DNA of 8,309 nt, taken from positions 1 through 8,309 of the forward strand of contig CAZEAN010000184.1 of the NCBI GenBank assembly GCA_964510225.1. Direction: 5' to 3'. The stretch comes from CAZEAN01 sp964510225 (GTDB lineage Bacteria; Planctomycetota; Planctomycetia; Isosphaerales; Isosphaeraceae). Under the pieces are notes generated by a model. That model was not told the origin of the DNA. It did no database searches and saw only the letters and a list, made by a program, of their open reading frames with translations. The position numbers and the translations under genes are program-made. Positions 1 through 6,581 of the stretch are shown here, piece after piece; within the stretch, counting starts at the first letter, position 1; the number at the start of each line of letters is the position of its first letter.

Positions 1-60
1 CGGGCCATCCCCGAGGCCGGATGAGATCGGGAAGTTATTCCCGGCCTGTTCCTTAACAGA

Positions 61-82
61 GGGGGAACGGCTTCGTACCCCC
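61..82 (-). terminator. Candidate terminator hairpin downstream of parB
   Basis: Read on the minus strand, five G bases, a T, ACG, a four-base loop, CGT, a T and five C bases form a stem of 5 plus 3 pairs with one T-T mismatch. It starts about 36 bases past the parB stop. The run after the stem (TCTGTTAAGG) is only weakly T-rich, so intrinsic termination is plausible but not secure. A second small hairpin, CGGGAA-GTTA-TTCCCG, lies at 28-43. Nothing else is recognisable in 1-118. Confidence 0.35.
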
Positions 83-118
83 CTACCCTTTCTTAGGGGC
101 AATTACAATTTGTTGTCG

Positions 119-1093
119 TTAGGCGGCTTCGTTATTGATCGCAATCGTCGGATCACGGGTCTGCCGAGCCTGAGCTAATGCTTCTTCTAAGGCTTCGACG
201 ACGGCGTCGTGGCGAGTGTTCACCGAAACTTTGCCATAGCGAGTATCGAAGTGAACCAACCTGGATTCGCGTTTGGAATCACCCGAATCATCTTTTGCGT
301 TCGCAACTTTTCGCTTTGAAGACTTTGATTGCTTCCGCTCCCGAACAATCTGAGCAGTATCTTTGCGAGTTAGCTTTTGCTCAGCAACTTGACCGGCGAG
401 TTCAGCTTGCTCATCAGGATTGTCGATTTTGGAAATTTCGTAGGCGGTCGCTGGCGATAAAGCGCCCTTATCAACTTCATCTTGAATTGGTTCAGGAAGC
501 GAAAGAAGCGCGAGCGCTCTGGTTATTTTACTCTCGCTAATCGATAGCTCGCGTGAAAGCTGAGCCGCATTCCAATGATTGAGGGCTAAGAGCTGCCGAT
601 AAGCTTTGGCTTCCTCGACAGGATTAAGGTCACTGCGGAGCAGATTCTCGATGCACTGAAGTGCCAAACGTTCGCCAGCCTCGGGTGGTTGACTCAGTAC
701 TGAAGCCGTGAGAGTCGGCAAACCGGCAATCGTTGCGGCACGCCAGCGACGTTCACCACAGACAATGACGTAGAGGGAACGGGAAGCATCCCAATAGACG
801 GATATCGGTTGCAATTGACCGCGAGTCCGAAGTGATTCAGCAAGCCGTTGCAGTTCGGCCTCGTCAAATTCTTCGCGTGGTTGTTCCGGATCCGGCCCGA
901 TTTTTTCGACGGGAATGATTGCCGCATTCTTATTTCGAGTAACTCCAAGGAGATGTTCTGGCACCGTGCTTGGCCCCAAAGCTCTTGCACCGTGCAAGGC
1001 CGATCCTGGAGCGTCACTTCCGGGGACCCCTGCCCCCATGCTCTCGGCTGCGAAGCTGACACCCTTCTGGCGTAGTTTGTCAAGTTTCCCCAT
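119..1093 (-). CDS. parB: ParB/KorB-family plasmid partition protein (CTP-dependent centromere-binding protein)
   Basis: The 324-residue product is the DNA-binding half of a ParABS segregation system. By family knowledge it loads at parS-like palindromes, binds CTP, slides as a clamp, and is pulled by ParA. A poorly conserved N-terminal arm (about 1-55) is followed by the ParB/Sulfiredoxin-like domain with GERRWRA at 113-119 (the CTP-binding box). The ENLLRSDLNPVE box is at 149-160 and a helix-turn-helix at about 175-196. A charged linker and a C-terminal dimerisation region (about 270-324) finish the protein. I chose the ATG at 1093 because GAGGAGG (1103-1109) lies 9 bases upstream and parA ends one base before it. 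A start at 1126 would add 11 residues and overlap parA. The gene is clearly translationally linked to parA. Its own 5' part carries copies of the window's palindromic repeat, so ParB may bind within its own gene. Confidence 0.93.
   Translation of the reverse strand: MGKLDKLRQKGVSFAAESMGAGVPGSDAPGSALHGARALGPSTVPEHLLGVTRNKNAAIIPVEKIGPDPEQPREEFDEAELQRLAESLRTRGQLQPISVYWDASRSLYVIVCGERRWRAATIAGLPTLTASVLSQPPEAGERLALQCIENLLRSDLNPVEEAKAYRQLLALNHWNAAQLSRELSISESKITRALALLSLPEPIQDEVDKGALSPATAYEISKIDNPDEQAELAGQVAEQKLTRKDTAQIVRERKQSKSSKRKVANAKDDSGDSKRESRLVHFDTRYGKVSVNTRHDAVVEALEEALAQARQTRDPTIAINNEAA
958..998. promoter_or_regulatory. Two ParB-box-like palindromes inside the parB coding sequence
   Basis: Positions 984-998 read CTTGCACCGTGCAAG, exactly the reverse complement of the array consensus CTTGCACGGTGCAAG. 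A degenerate copy, CTGGCACCGTGCTTG, with 12 of 15 matches, lies 26 bases away at 958-972. Both fall in the region coding for the variable N-terminal arm of ParB (roughly residues 32-45), where coding constraint is weak. By analogy with ParABS systems these could be additional ParB loading sites. The match is seen directly; binding is inferred. Confidence 0.6.
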
Positions 1094-1094
1094 C

Positions 1095-1928
1095 TCAGGC
1101 AGCCTCCTCGCGCGCGATTGATTCAAAGGGTCGATCGAGCTGAGCTGCCTTGAGTCGTGCTTTTAATTCCTCGGCTAAACTCTTCATCGTCTTTGCAGCA
1201 GCACCGCGCGGTTTGTATTGGGTCACGGGGAGTCGCTGATTGAGTGCCTCTACATAGTCGACTGCCTCGGTTACCCGAGTTTCGAACACAAGTCCGTTGA
1301 ATTGGTCACGAAGTGTTTCTTCGTAGAGCTTGTGAATGCTCTTCCGCAGGTTCATCATCGTGATTAGATAACCGAGCGGTTTCAGTGCCGGGTTCGGCCC
1401 CGAACGCACGAGATCGATCGATTCCTGAACGTCAACAATTCCCTGGGCACCGTAGTCTTCTGGTTTCAGTGGCACGATGAGATGGTCACTCGAGACCAGA
1501 GCGGCCCAACTACAAAGGTGCAAGTTAGGGGGACAATCGGTTAGAACAATGTCGTACGACGGACGTACCTCTGTGAGAAATTCACGCAGTGAGAACTGCA
1601 GTGCGGGATCAACGAGATGAGGATCAGGTAGATTGAAGCTCGATGCTCGCTTGGATCCAGGCAAAATGTCGATGCCCTCAATTCCCGTCGGTTTAATGAC
1701 AACTTCAGGATAGGGTTCATCACCTTTAAAGATGGCAGCGATGGTTTCGGCAGGTTCAAGCTGCCGGGTGGCAACTGGACCCCAAAATCCCTGCGTCAAG
1801 CTCGATTGTGGATCGCCATCGATCAGCAGAACTTTCATTCCATCACGCACCAGCGATCCTGCCAAATGATGGCAAGTTGATGTTTTGCCGACCCCCCCTT
1901 TCTGGTTCAACATGCAGATTACCGACAT
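1095..1928 (-). CDS. parA: ParA-family partition ATPase (deviant Walker-A, MinD/ParA superfamily)
   Basis: The 277-residue cytoplasmic ATPase would bind the nucleoid in its ATP form and move ParB-bound plasmid DNA, with ParB stimulating hydrolysis. The deviant Walker A motif KGGVGKTS is at residues 10-17. Walker A' is LLIDGDPQ at 34-41 and Walker B is DIVLTDCPP at 126-134. The protein begins almost directly at the P-loop, so it lacks the N-terminal DNA-binding domain of large type Ia ParA proteins. Autoregulation would then fall to ParB. I chose the ATG at 1928, with GGGAGGG (1939-1945) 10 bases upstream, over an in-frame start at 1952. That longer form would add eight residues and swallow this ribosome-binding site. 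The gene is first in a two-gene operon; its TGA and the parB ATG are separated by one base. Confidence 0.95.
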   Translation of the reverse strand: MSVICMLNQKGGVGKTSTCHHLAGSLVRDGMKVLLIDGDPQSSLTQGFWGPVATRQLEPAETIAAIFKGDEPYPEVVIKPTGIEGIDILPGSKRASSFNLPDPHLVDPALQFSLREFLTEVRPSYDIVLTDCPPNLHLCSWAALVSSDHLIVPLKPEDYGAQGIVDVQESIDLVRSGPNPALKPLGYLITMMNLRKSIHKLYEETLRDQFNGLVFETRVTEAVDYVEALNQRLPVTQYKPRGAAAKTMKSLAEELKARLKAAQLDRPFESIAREEAA

Positions 1929-1968
1929 AATTGATTTGCCCTCCCTTGGCATTCAGTTGTCATTCTGT

Positions 1969-1994
1969 CTTGCACGGTGCAAAGGTCGCGTCAA
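1969..1994 (-). promoter_or_regulatory. parAB operator (palindrome) beside a -35-like element
   Basis: The palindrome CTTGCACGGTGCAAA (one mismatch to consensus) occupies 1969-1983, about 41 bases upstream of the parA start. On the minus strand TTGACG (1989-1994) lies just upstream of it and could be a -35 element. No good -10 hexamer is visible at 17 bases, so the promoter itself is only suggested. The position, between a possible -35 and the gene, is what one expects of an operator through which ParB represses its own operon. Confidence 0.5.
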
Positions 1995-2155
1995 CAACAG
2001 AATCGGACTTCCTGCAGCCGACTCCTTAATTCTCGATAGTGATTGAATGTGGCGCAAGCCGTAATCACGCTTCTTACTCTTATTCTCTGCTCAACAATAC
2101 TCGCCTTCAAAACACAATTCTTCGACCCAGGCCGCCTGGTTTGCTGACCTGGAAT

Positions 2156-2448
2156 CTTGCACGGTGCAAGACTCCGTTCTCGAGCAAGCTGATCATTCCT
2201 TGCACGGTGCAAGACCTGTCTCGAGCAAGCTGATTATTCCTTGCACGATGCAAGACCTGGGTACCGATGGCCAGCTAGCGAGCTGATGCAGGAAGCCAGA
2301 TTCGTGTAATTACGTGAACCGTTCGTCGCGATCCGTTCTCCTGGTCTTGCACGGTGCAAGACAGAATCCATCGGGCTTGGAGCGACTCTTGCAAGGTGCA
2401 AGAGACTAACCCTCTAACCAAGAATTCACTGGTCTTGCACGGTGCAAG
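2156..2448. repeat. Array of six 15-bp palindromes, candidate centromere (parS array) or iteron region
   Basis: Sites with consensus CTTGCACGGTGCAAG lie at 2156-2170, 2199-2213, 2240-2254 (CTTGCACGATGCAAG), 2346-2360, 2388-2402 (CTTGCAAGGTGCAAG) and 2434-2448. Several extend to TCTTGCACGGTGCAAGA or share the flank GAC. Start-to-start steps are 43, 41, 106, 42 and 46 bases: two groups of three at about four helical turns, separated by about ten turns. The array lies upstream of parA, and the same motif occurs at 1969-1983 and 984-998. This arrangement suggests a ParB-bound centromere. An iteron-type replication origin is the main alternative, but no replication initiator is in view. Between the groups (2255-2345) I see nothing else. 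Confidence 0.8.
2178..2259 (+). repeat. Two tandem 41-bp direct repeats containing one palindrome each
   Basis: Copy one is 2178-2218 and copy two 2219-2259. They differ at two positions, GATC versus GATT in the spacer and CACGG versus CACGA inside the palindrome. The unit starts with TCTCGAGCAAGCTGAT and ends with CAAGACCTG. It shows that at least part of the array grew by tandem duplication of a spacer-plus-site unit. Confidence 0.9.
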
Positions 2449-2536
2449 ACGCAAGGTCTGACCATGGAGCCTTTAGATTGGCAACAGCCTGCAGCAATCC
2501 ATGCAGTCGATTACAACAGAGTGCTCATGTGAGTCA

Positions 2537-2803
2537 CTACTTCACTTGCCGCCGATCATTTTTCGATTCACCGAGCGTATCGTTGAGCAAGAAGTCGAAT
2601 TTAACCTCATTCTTATCGCTCTGACGAACGTCCTCGTGGACCGGAGCGAGATTTTCAGCGAACGATCGAGCGAGGTTTTCTTCGTTTTCTGAGTCGTTCC
2701 GAAATAGGCGTCGCAGATTCGTATTGAGATATTGCCCCGACTGCGCGGCCCCTTTTGAGATCAGTCGTTCTTCGTCTGGTGATCATTCAATAGTGATGGT
2801 CAT
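2537..2803 (-). pseudogene. Decayed antitoxin-like gene (in-frame TGA at codon 7)
   Basis: From the ATG at 2803 the frame reads MTITIE, then TGA (2783-2785), then SPDEERLISKGAAQSGQ and on without further stops to TAG at 2537-2539, 88 codons before the final stop. The opening, MTITIE-x-SPDEE, matches the start of a widespread family of small antitoxin-like proteins. Its C-terminal part (LAPVHEDVRQSDKNEV...LLNDTL) resembles the tail of those proteins, which usually read like LAPVxxDFxxSGMTExE. I therefore read it as an antitoxin of a type II toxin-antitoxin pair that has gained one stop. No toxin gene is adjacent. The nearest ribosome-binding-like run, AAAGGAG (2833-2839), is about 29 bases upstream, too far for this ATG. 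Family recognition is from memory, so function is tentative. The open frame after the stop is good evidence of former coding. Confidence 0.6.
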
Positions 2804-2895
2804 CGTTCGATGAACTCTAACAATCGGATGTTCTCCTTTCAGATTATCACTGACTCCTCGCTTCCTTCCATTAGCATTGACTGAAGCGATTGCAT

Positions 2896-3126
2896 TCAGA
2901 ACCGAATCGGCCGGCCTCGTTTCAACGCTTTTTCTCTAGGGGCGTAGGGTCCGTCTTTTTCCTTTTCGTTGAGCAGGCCGACGATAGCCTCCTCGACTAA
3001 TTCGGAAAGGGAATGGGTTGGAGTCCAAAAGGCGACATTCTTCAGACGGTCGAGGACTTCTGCATTGAGGTAAATATTCTGTCGGACACCACGTCTTTTA
3101 GCGCCCTGGCTGTAGGTGTTTTGCAT
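2896..3126 (-). CDS. Small ribbon-helix-helix DNA-binding protein, possible relaxosome accessory factor
   Basis: The 76-residue basic protein has the ribbon-helix-helix layout. A short strand VRQNIYL (14-20) is followed by a helix (about 21-36), the turn TPTHS, and a second helix SELVEEAIVGLLNE (41-54). A basic tail ends in RGRPIRF. Such proteins act as dimers that insert the paired strands into the major groove. The ATG at 3126 is preceded by GAGGAG (3131-3136) four bases upstream. The longer open frame to 3357 would run through a proline- and histidine-rich stretch with no family character, so I rejected it. It lies downstream of the relaxase gene on the same strand, separated by 522 bases. 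Small RHH proteins next to MobF relaxases commonly bind oriT (TrwA of R388 is the model); a copy-number or general CopG-type repressor role is the alternative. It may repress itself through the inverted repeats just upstream. Confidence 0.82.
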   Translation of the reverse strand: MQNTYSQGAKRRGVRQNIYLNAEVLDRLKNVAFWTPTHSLSELVEEAIVGLLNEKEKDGPYAPREKALKRGRPIRF

Positions 3127-3143
3127 TTTTCTCCTCTTTATCT

Positions 3144-3197
3144 GCAATAAGGCACATTGGTGACTATTGCACACAGAGACAATTCGCTTCAATGTGC
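3144..3197. promoter_or_regulatory. Inverted repeats upstream of the RHH gene, candidate operator or relaxosome binding site
   Basis: Two interleaved inverted repeats are visible: GCACATTG (3152-3159) with CAATGTGC (3190-3197), and GCAATA (3144-3149) with TATTGC (3165-3170). They sit 18-71 bases upstream of the RHH start codon, in an AT-richer island between the gene and the G-rich region. Their position fits autoregulation by the RHH protein. I see no convincing -35/-10 pair. Confidence 0.45.
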
Positions 3198-3280
3198 AAA
3201 AAGCAAATACAATGCGGTTTTGTTCCAAAGCACGACACCAACGGTGGGCGGGTGTGCGGCGTCGATGGTGGGGAGAGTCG

Positions 3281-3308
3281 AGGATGAGAGAGGATGAGAG
3301 AGGATGAG
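3281..3308 (+). repeat. Three short tandem repeats of AGGATGAGAG
   Basis: Two perfect 10-bp units (3281-3290, 3291-3300) are followed by a third that matches for its first eight bases, AGGATGAG (3301-3308). Beyond it come related GTGGTGAGTGAGGG steps. Helical-turn spacing is compatible with protein binding, but slippage in a purine-rich tract is an equally simple origin. Confidence 0.7.
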
Positions 3309-3363
3309 TAGTGGTGAGTGAGGGTGGGTGGAGCCAGAGAATCGAGGGTCGAGGCAAGCGGCT

Positions 3364-3409
3364 GGGTGGGGGCCGCTGCGCGGCCGCGCGCCGGGGCTGG
3401 GGTAGGGGG
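3364..3409 (+). other. G-run cluster with an embedded GC hairpin, possible G-quadruplex
   Basis: G runs occur at 3364-3366, 3368-3372, 3393-3396, 3399-3402 and 3405-3409. The last three are separated by only two bases. The 20-base gap before them overlaps a perfect stem GGCCGC-TGC-GCGGCC (3371-3385). The runs could form a quadruplex with one long structured loop. A second G-rich cluster is at 3551-3578. No folding was computed. Confidence 0.4.
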
Positions 3410-3616
3410 ATCGGTGAGGGCGTGCAGCGTGAAAGTCGTCGGAGGTGCGTGAGTCGAAGAAAGAGGAGAAAGGCTGACGGGCCTCAGCGGTCGCGCGCGA
3501 CAGGAGCGGGTGGAGGCTGCTGCAGCTGGAGGTGGAGCAGAGAGAGTGGAGGGGGACCGAGAGGTGAGGGTAGGGGGGTTGAGGAAGTCGCGCGGTCGTC
3601 GGATCGTGGCCCTGAA

Positions 3617-3630
3617 TTGAATAAATTCAA
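3617..3630. repeat. AT-rich palindrome just past the relaxase stop
   Basis: TTGAATAAATTCAA is a perfect inverted repeat (six-base arms, AA centre) starting about 19 bases beyond the relaxase stop codon. It stands out inside GC-rich surroundings. It could be a protein site or a weak hairpin; there is no T-run that would make it an intrinsic terminator on the minus strand. Confidence 0.4.
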
Positions 3631-3648
3631 GAGGGCGTTCGATGCGTC

Positions 3649-6477
3649 TTAAAGTGTTATCGGAATCGCCTGATTGGGGTTTCTTGGTTCACTGGAGACC
3701 TGTTGTCTCTCTGGCTTCTGCAATAACGAGTGAAGCGGAGCAGGGGGGCGTTGTGTAGCATTGACGAGTGTTCTCAGCCGTCCGTGATCGGGTTCGGTCG
3801 CACTACCTCGCTGCAGAATATCGAGAGCGAGGTTTTTGGTGGCGTCGCGTGACAAGGCATTCGTGAAGCGCTCAATCGATTGTTCGAGAGTTTCTCGACG
3901 CTCTCCTTGGATTGTCTCCCGGTCGACGAAAAAATGGGTCGACTCCTCGGATCGTGTGCTGGCGACATAGGCCATATGCCGGTCCCACATGCTCCCACCC
4001 AGAAGTACGTGCAATTTTTTGTGGGTCGAACCTTGGAATTTATGAATCGACGCACAATAGCCGAGCGTGATTTTATCGGTCCCGTAGCGGTCCACGGGGA
4101 TGGTGACGGTCCGATTATCTCCTTCCAGCGCGATATCGATCGTCCGGCAGATTCGGTCAACACGGGTGACAACACCGCGAAACCCATTTGTGACATCGAG
4201 CTTGGAGTCATTCTTCCAGAGGAGAACATAATCTCCTTCGTGGAGAAAATTCGAACCGACAAGCATCCGTCGTTCGCAAATTGCACCTGCATTGAGTCGC
4301 CTCTCCTGACAGGTTCGATTCACGGCCAAGACTTCAGTGTTGGTGGCGGCTCCCAATAAAACCTGATCAGGTTCTCGAATTCCCCCATCATGTTCCCATT
4401 GGTCCACTAATGATTTGATGACCTCGGCCTTAGTTTGAACAACGTGAAACTCGTCATGGGCACGGTAAGCCTCGATCGCTTCTCTGGCTTTCCCTTCGGA
4501 AAAGAGGATGCCTGCCTCTGCTCTCCAGGTTTCTCGTTGGCGAAAGACCGTGGTAAGTGTTTTCTCGATCCCTTTAATGCGGCGAGTCATGCTGGAATAA
4601 GGGCCGCCCGCCCCAATTGGTTGTAACTGCCGAGGGTCACCAACGAGAACCAACTTGGCACCAGCTCGGTCGACATGCCGGACCAAGTTCAGAAGATCTC
4701 GGGTCGTTACCATCCCTGCTTCGTCGAGGACGACCACATCGTTAGACTTGAGTACCCATTGTTGTTTCTTGAGCCGGTACAGAAGCTTCATCAATGTCTG
4801 AGATTTAATCCCCGAGGCTTTTTCGAGATTACGTGCTGCGAGTCCTGCGACAGCACAACCGATGACACGTCGGCCTTCCTTTTGCCATGCGAGTACAGCG
4901 GTCTCAACAGGAAATCCCAGTTCGTTGTTCCAGAGTTTCTCCCAAGCTATTCGAGCAGCTTTTAAGGTCGTTGATTTTCCGGTACCAGCCCGACCGGACA
5001 AGCAGCAAATTCGTTCCTGACCGGTTAAATGCCAGATGGCGTCGAGCTGATCGGGAGAAAGCGATTGTTGCTTCTGAGCCAGTTTCTGTTGGCTTTCCTG
5101 AATCGCTCGTTTGGTAGGACCCCCAAGGTAAGGTCCCTCGGAGATCGCCGCTTCAGAACGCCCTGAGACACGCTCACGGGCCATTCGTGAAACACGATCA
5201 ATCAATTCGAGTTCGACTCTGATGTTTTCGATCGTCGAGTACCGCAATTCATCACGATCAACATAGCAATGACGTGCGGCTGATTTCGTCTCGGCGGTGA
5301 GTTCTCCAAGTTCGACGATTAAATCCCGCCGGCGATGAAATTCTCGGTCGACAATTGTCCTGACTTGGTTCGCGTCGAAGCCAGCCCATTGAGCTTCCTC
5401 AGCAACAGCCTGGATGACATCACGTTCGGTGAAATGACTGTGTTGTTCTGAGACCCGTTCAATACCAGCCTCGAAAATGGCTCGTTCAAGGAGTGGCTGA
5501 TTTTTCTGATTGAGTATTTCCGGCAATTGAACGCGGAGATTTTCAATCGTCTCGTGGTTAACCCCGTATTGCGTGGCGATTTGATTCCAAAACGCGAAAA
5601 TCGCGTCCCTGGAATGCCATTCTGGTTTCCCTCGTCTGGTCTCCAACGTCACAATTTCCGCCATTCGACTTGAAGCTGCTTTGACGATGGCGGTTAATTC
5701 TCTGCCATGAATCCCTGGAACATCCTGATATTTTTCAAGAATCGCTTCCACGATTTCGTGACGCCGCTTGGACATCGCTTCGCAGAGTTCTTGGCTAACG
5801 CCTTGGATTCTGAAGGAAAAGCGATCTGGCTCGATCCGAAATCCGAGTTCTCTGAGGTACTTAGCCAGTGACGCTCTCATCAAGGCTCCAGCGGCCATTT
5901 TGTGTCGGAAGAAATGGGTGCTATCGATCGCAGTTGTTCGCCGAGGCCCTTGGTCATGCTTCGTCACATTAGGGCAGACGCAGTGGAGGTGAAGGTGTGG
6001 ATCGGCGAGCCTGGATGTGCAGTGTTCGAAGAGGGCAAAAATGAGACGAGCACGCTGGACTTCCTGTCCTTGTGCTCCTTTCCGAGCATATCCTGCTCTC
6101 TCCTGGATATAGTTCAGCGCGTCTTGGCAGGCGCGGTGAAAGGCATCCTTGATTTTCTCTCGGAGTTCGGGCGTTGCCATCACCCAGGTAATGCTGACCG
6201 ACTTGGGAGCGGAGAACGTAAGGTCGTCACCATGATACCTCCGTTGTGAACCGGCATTTTGAACGAGTTTGTCGAGCTTTCCCGTCGTGCTCGTTTCAGG
6301 GTTCCATCCTTCACAGAGCCGTTCGATTTGATGAGCGGTAACAAGACCTACCAGGTTAAAATCAGGCGTACCTTCTCCATACCAATAACCATCTGGCTCC
6401 GGACCGTCGCAGTAATATCCAGTGAGGGACAGATAATATCTTGCCCCTCCTCCGGCAAGGGCGTGGACAGATAACAT
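3649..6477 (-). CDS. MobF-family conjugative relaxase-helicase (TrwC/TraA type)
   Basis: The 942-residue protein would nick oriT, stay covalently bound to the 5' end through a tyrosine, and unwind the strand for transfer. Numbering from the ATG at 6477, paired tyrosines sit near the N terminus (14-15 and 21-22). The sequence DDLTFSAPKSVS is at 85-96, and the metal-binding triad HLHLH at 161-165 follows LADP. The C-terminal half is a superfamily 1 helicase. Walker A GRAGTGKST is at 495-503, Walker B VVVLDEAG at 581-588 and motif III LVLVGDPRQLQPI at 609-621. GYCASIHKFQGST is at 806-818 and VASTRSEE at 838-845. All key motifs are intact, and the length is usual for MobF proteins. The start at 6477 (MLSV...) matches the family opening but has only a weak ribosome-binding site. 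A TTG at 6543 would add 22 residues. No coupling protein or type IV secretion gene is present, so I infer mobilisation at least. Confidence 0.93.
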   Translation of the reverse strand: MLSVHALAGGGARYYLSLTGYYCDGPEPDGYWYGEGTPDFNLVGLVTAHQIERLCEGWNPETSTTGKLDKLVQNAGSQRRYHGDDLTFSAPKSVSITWVMATPELREKIKDAFHRACQDALNYIQERAGYARKGAQGQEVQRARLIFALFEHCTSRLADPHLHLHCVCPNVTKHDQGPRRTTAIDSTHFFRHKMAAGALMRASLAKYLRELGFRIEPDRFSFRIQGVSQELCEAMSKRRHEIVEAILEKYQDVPGIHGRELTAIVKAASSRMAEIVTLETRRGKPEWHSRDAIFAFWNQIATQYGVNHETIENLRVQLPEILNQKNQPLLERAIFEAGIERVSEQHSHFTERDVIQAVAEEAQWAGFDANQVRTIVDREFHRRRDLIVELGELTAETKSAARHCYVDRDELRYSTIENIRVELELIDRVSRMARERVSGRSEAAISEGPYLGGPTKRAIQESQQKLAQKQQSLSPDQLDAIWHLTGQERICCLSGRAGTGKSTTLKAARIAWEKLWNNELGFPVETAVLAWQKEGRRVIGCAVAGLAARNLEKASGIKSQTLMKLLYRLKKQQWVLKSNDVVVLDEAGMVTTRDLLNLVRHVDRAGAKLVLVGDPRQLQPIGAGGPYSSMTRRIKGIEKTLTTVFRQRETWRAEAGILFSEGKAREAIEAYRAHDEFHVVQTKAEVIKSLVDQWEHDGGIREPDQVLLGAATNTEVLAVNRTCQERRLNAGAICERRMLVGSNFLHEGDYVLLWKNDSKLDVTNGFRGVVTRVDRICRTIDIALEGDNRTVTIPVDRYGTDKITLGYCASIHKFQGSTHKKLHVLLGGSMWDRHMAYVASTRSEESTHFFVDRETIQGERRETLEQSIERFTNALSRDATKNLALDILQRGSATEPDHGRLRTLVNATQRPPAPLHSLLQKPERQQVSSEPRNPNQAIPITL

Positions 6478-6581
6478 GACGAACTGCTCGGTGATTGCAA
6501 AAGAAGTTGGGATAGTGATATCTCGCAGGCAGTCGTTGCACAAGCGAGCGTGTCTTCTTTCAATCGTATAGATGAAGTCAA

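Larger units (their letters stand above)
3198..3648. other. Gene-free, G- and purine-rich strand-asymmetric region; candidate oriT-containing interval
   Basis: Between the relaxase stop and the RHH promoter there is no credible gene. From about 3260 to 3600 the plus strand is strongly enriched in G and purines; for example 3541-3600 has about 33 G and 12 A in 60 bases. It contains short tandem repeats, G-run clusters and a GC-rich hairpin, listed separately. The one long plus-strand frame here (3311-3652) is low-complexity Arg/Gly/Ser with no ribosome-binding site. The location between RHH gene and relaxase is typical for a transfer origin, but I cannot place a nic site. Confidence 0.5.

Noticed and set aside
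178..540. Plus-strand 120-codon frame antisense to parB, and other frames antisense to the relaxase
   Set aside because: They are shadows of strongly supported genes on the opposite strand with no motifs of their own.
2156..2448. Resemblance of the repeat array to a CRISPR array
   Set aside because: Repeats are only 15 bp and fully palindromic, two spacers are near-identical, spacing is interrupted by a 91-bp gap, no cas gene is present, and the same motif occurs in the parA leader and inside parB.
2839..2895. Eighteen-codon minus-strand frame starting directly at the RHH stop (TGA ATG)
   Set aside because: Too short and without recognisable content or a clear ribosome-binding site; a chance arrangement cannot be excluded.
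3127..3357. N-terminal extension of the RHH protein to 153 residues
   Set aside because: The extension is proline/histidine-rich and unlike the family, while the internal ATG at 3126 has GAGGAG just upstream.
3311..3652. Plus-strand open frame of 113 codons in the G-rich region
   Set aside because: Arg/Gly/Ser low-complexity translation produced by the purine-rich composition, no ribosome-binding site, no family character.
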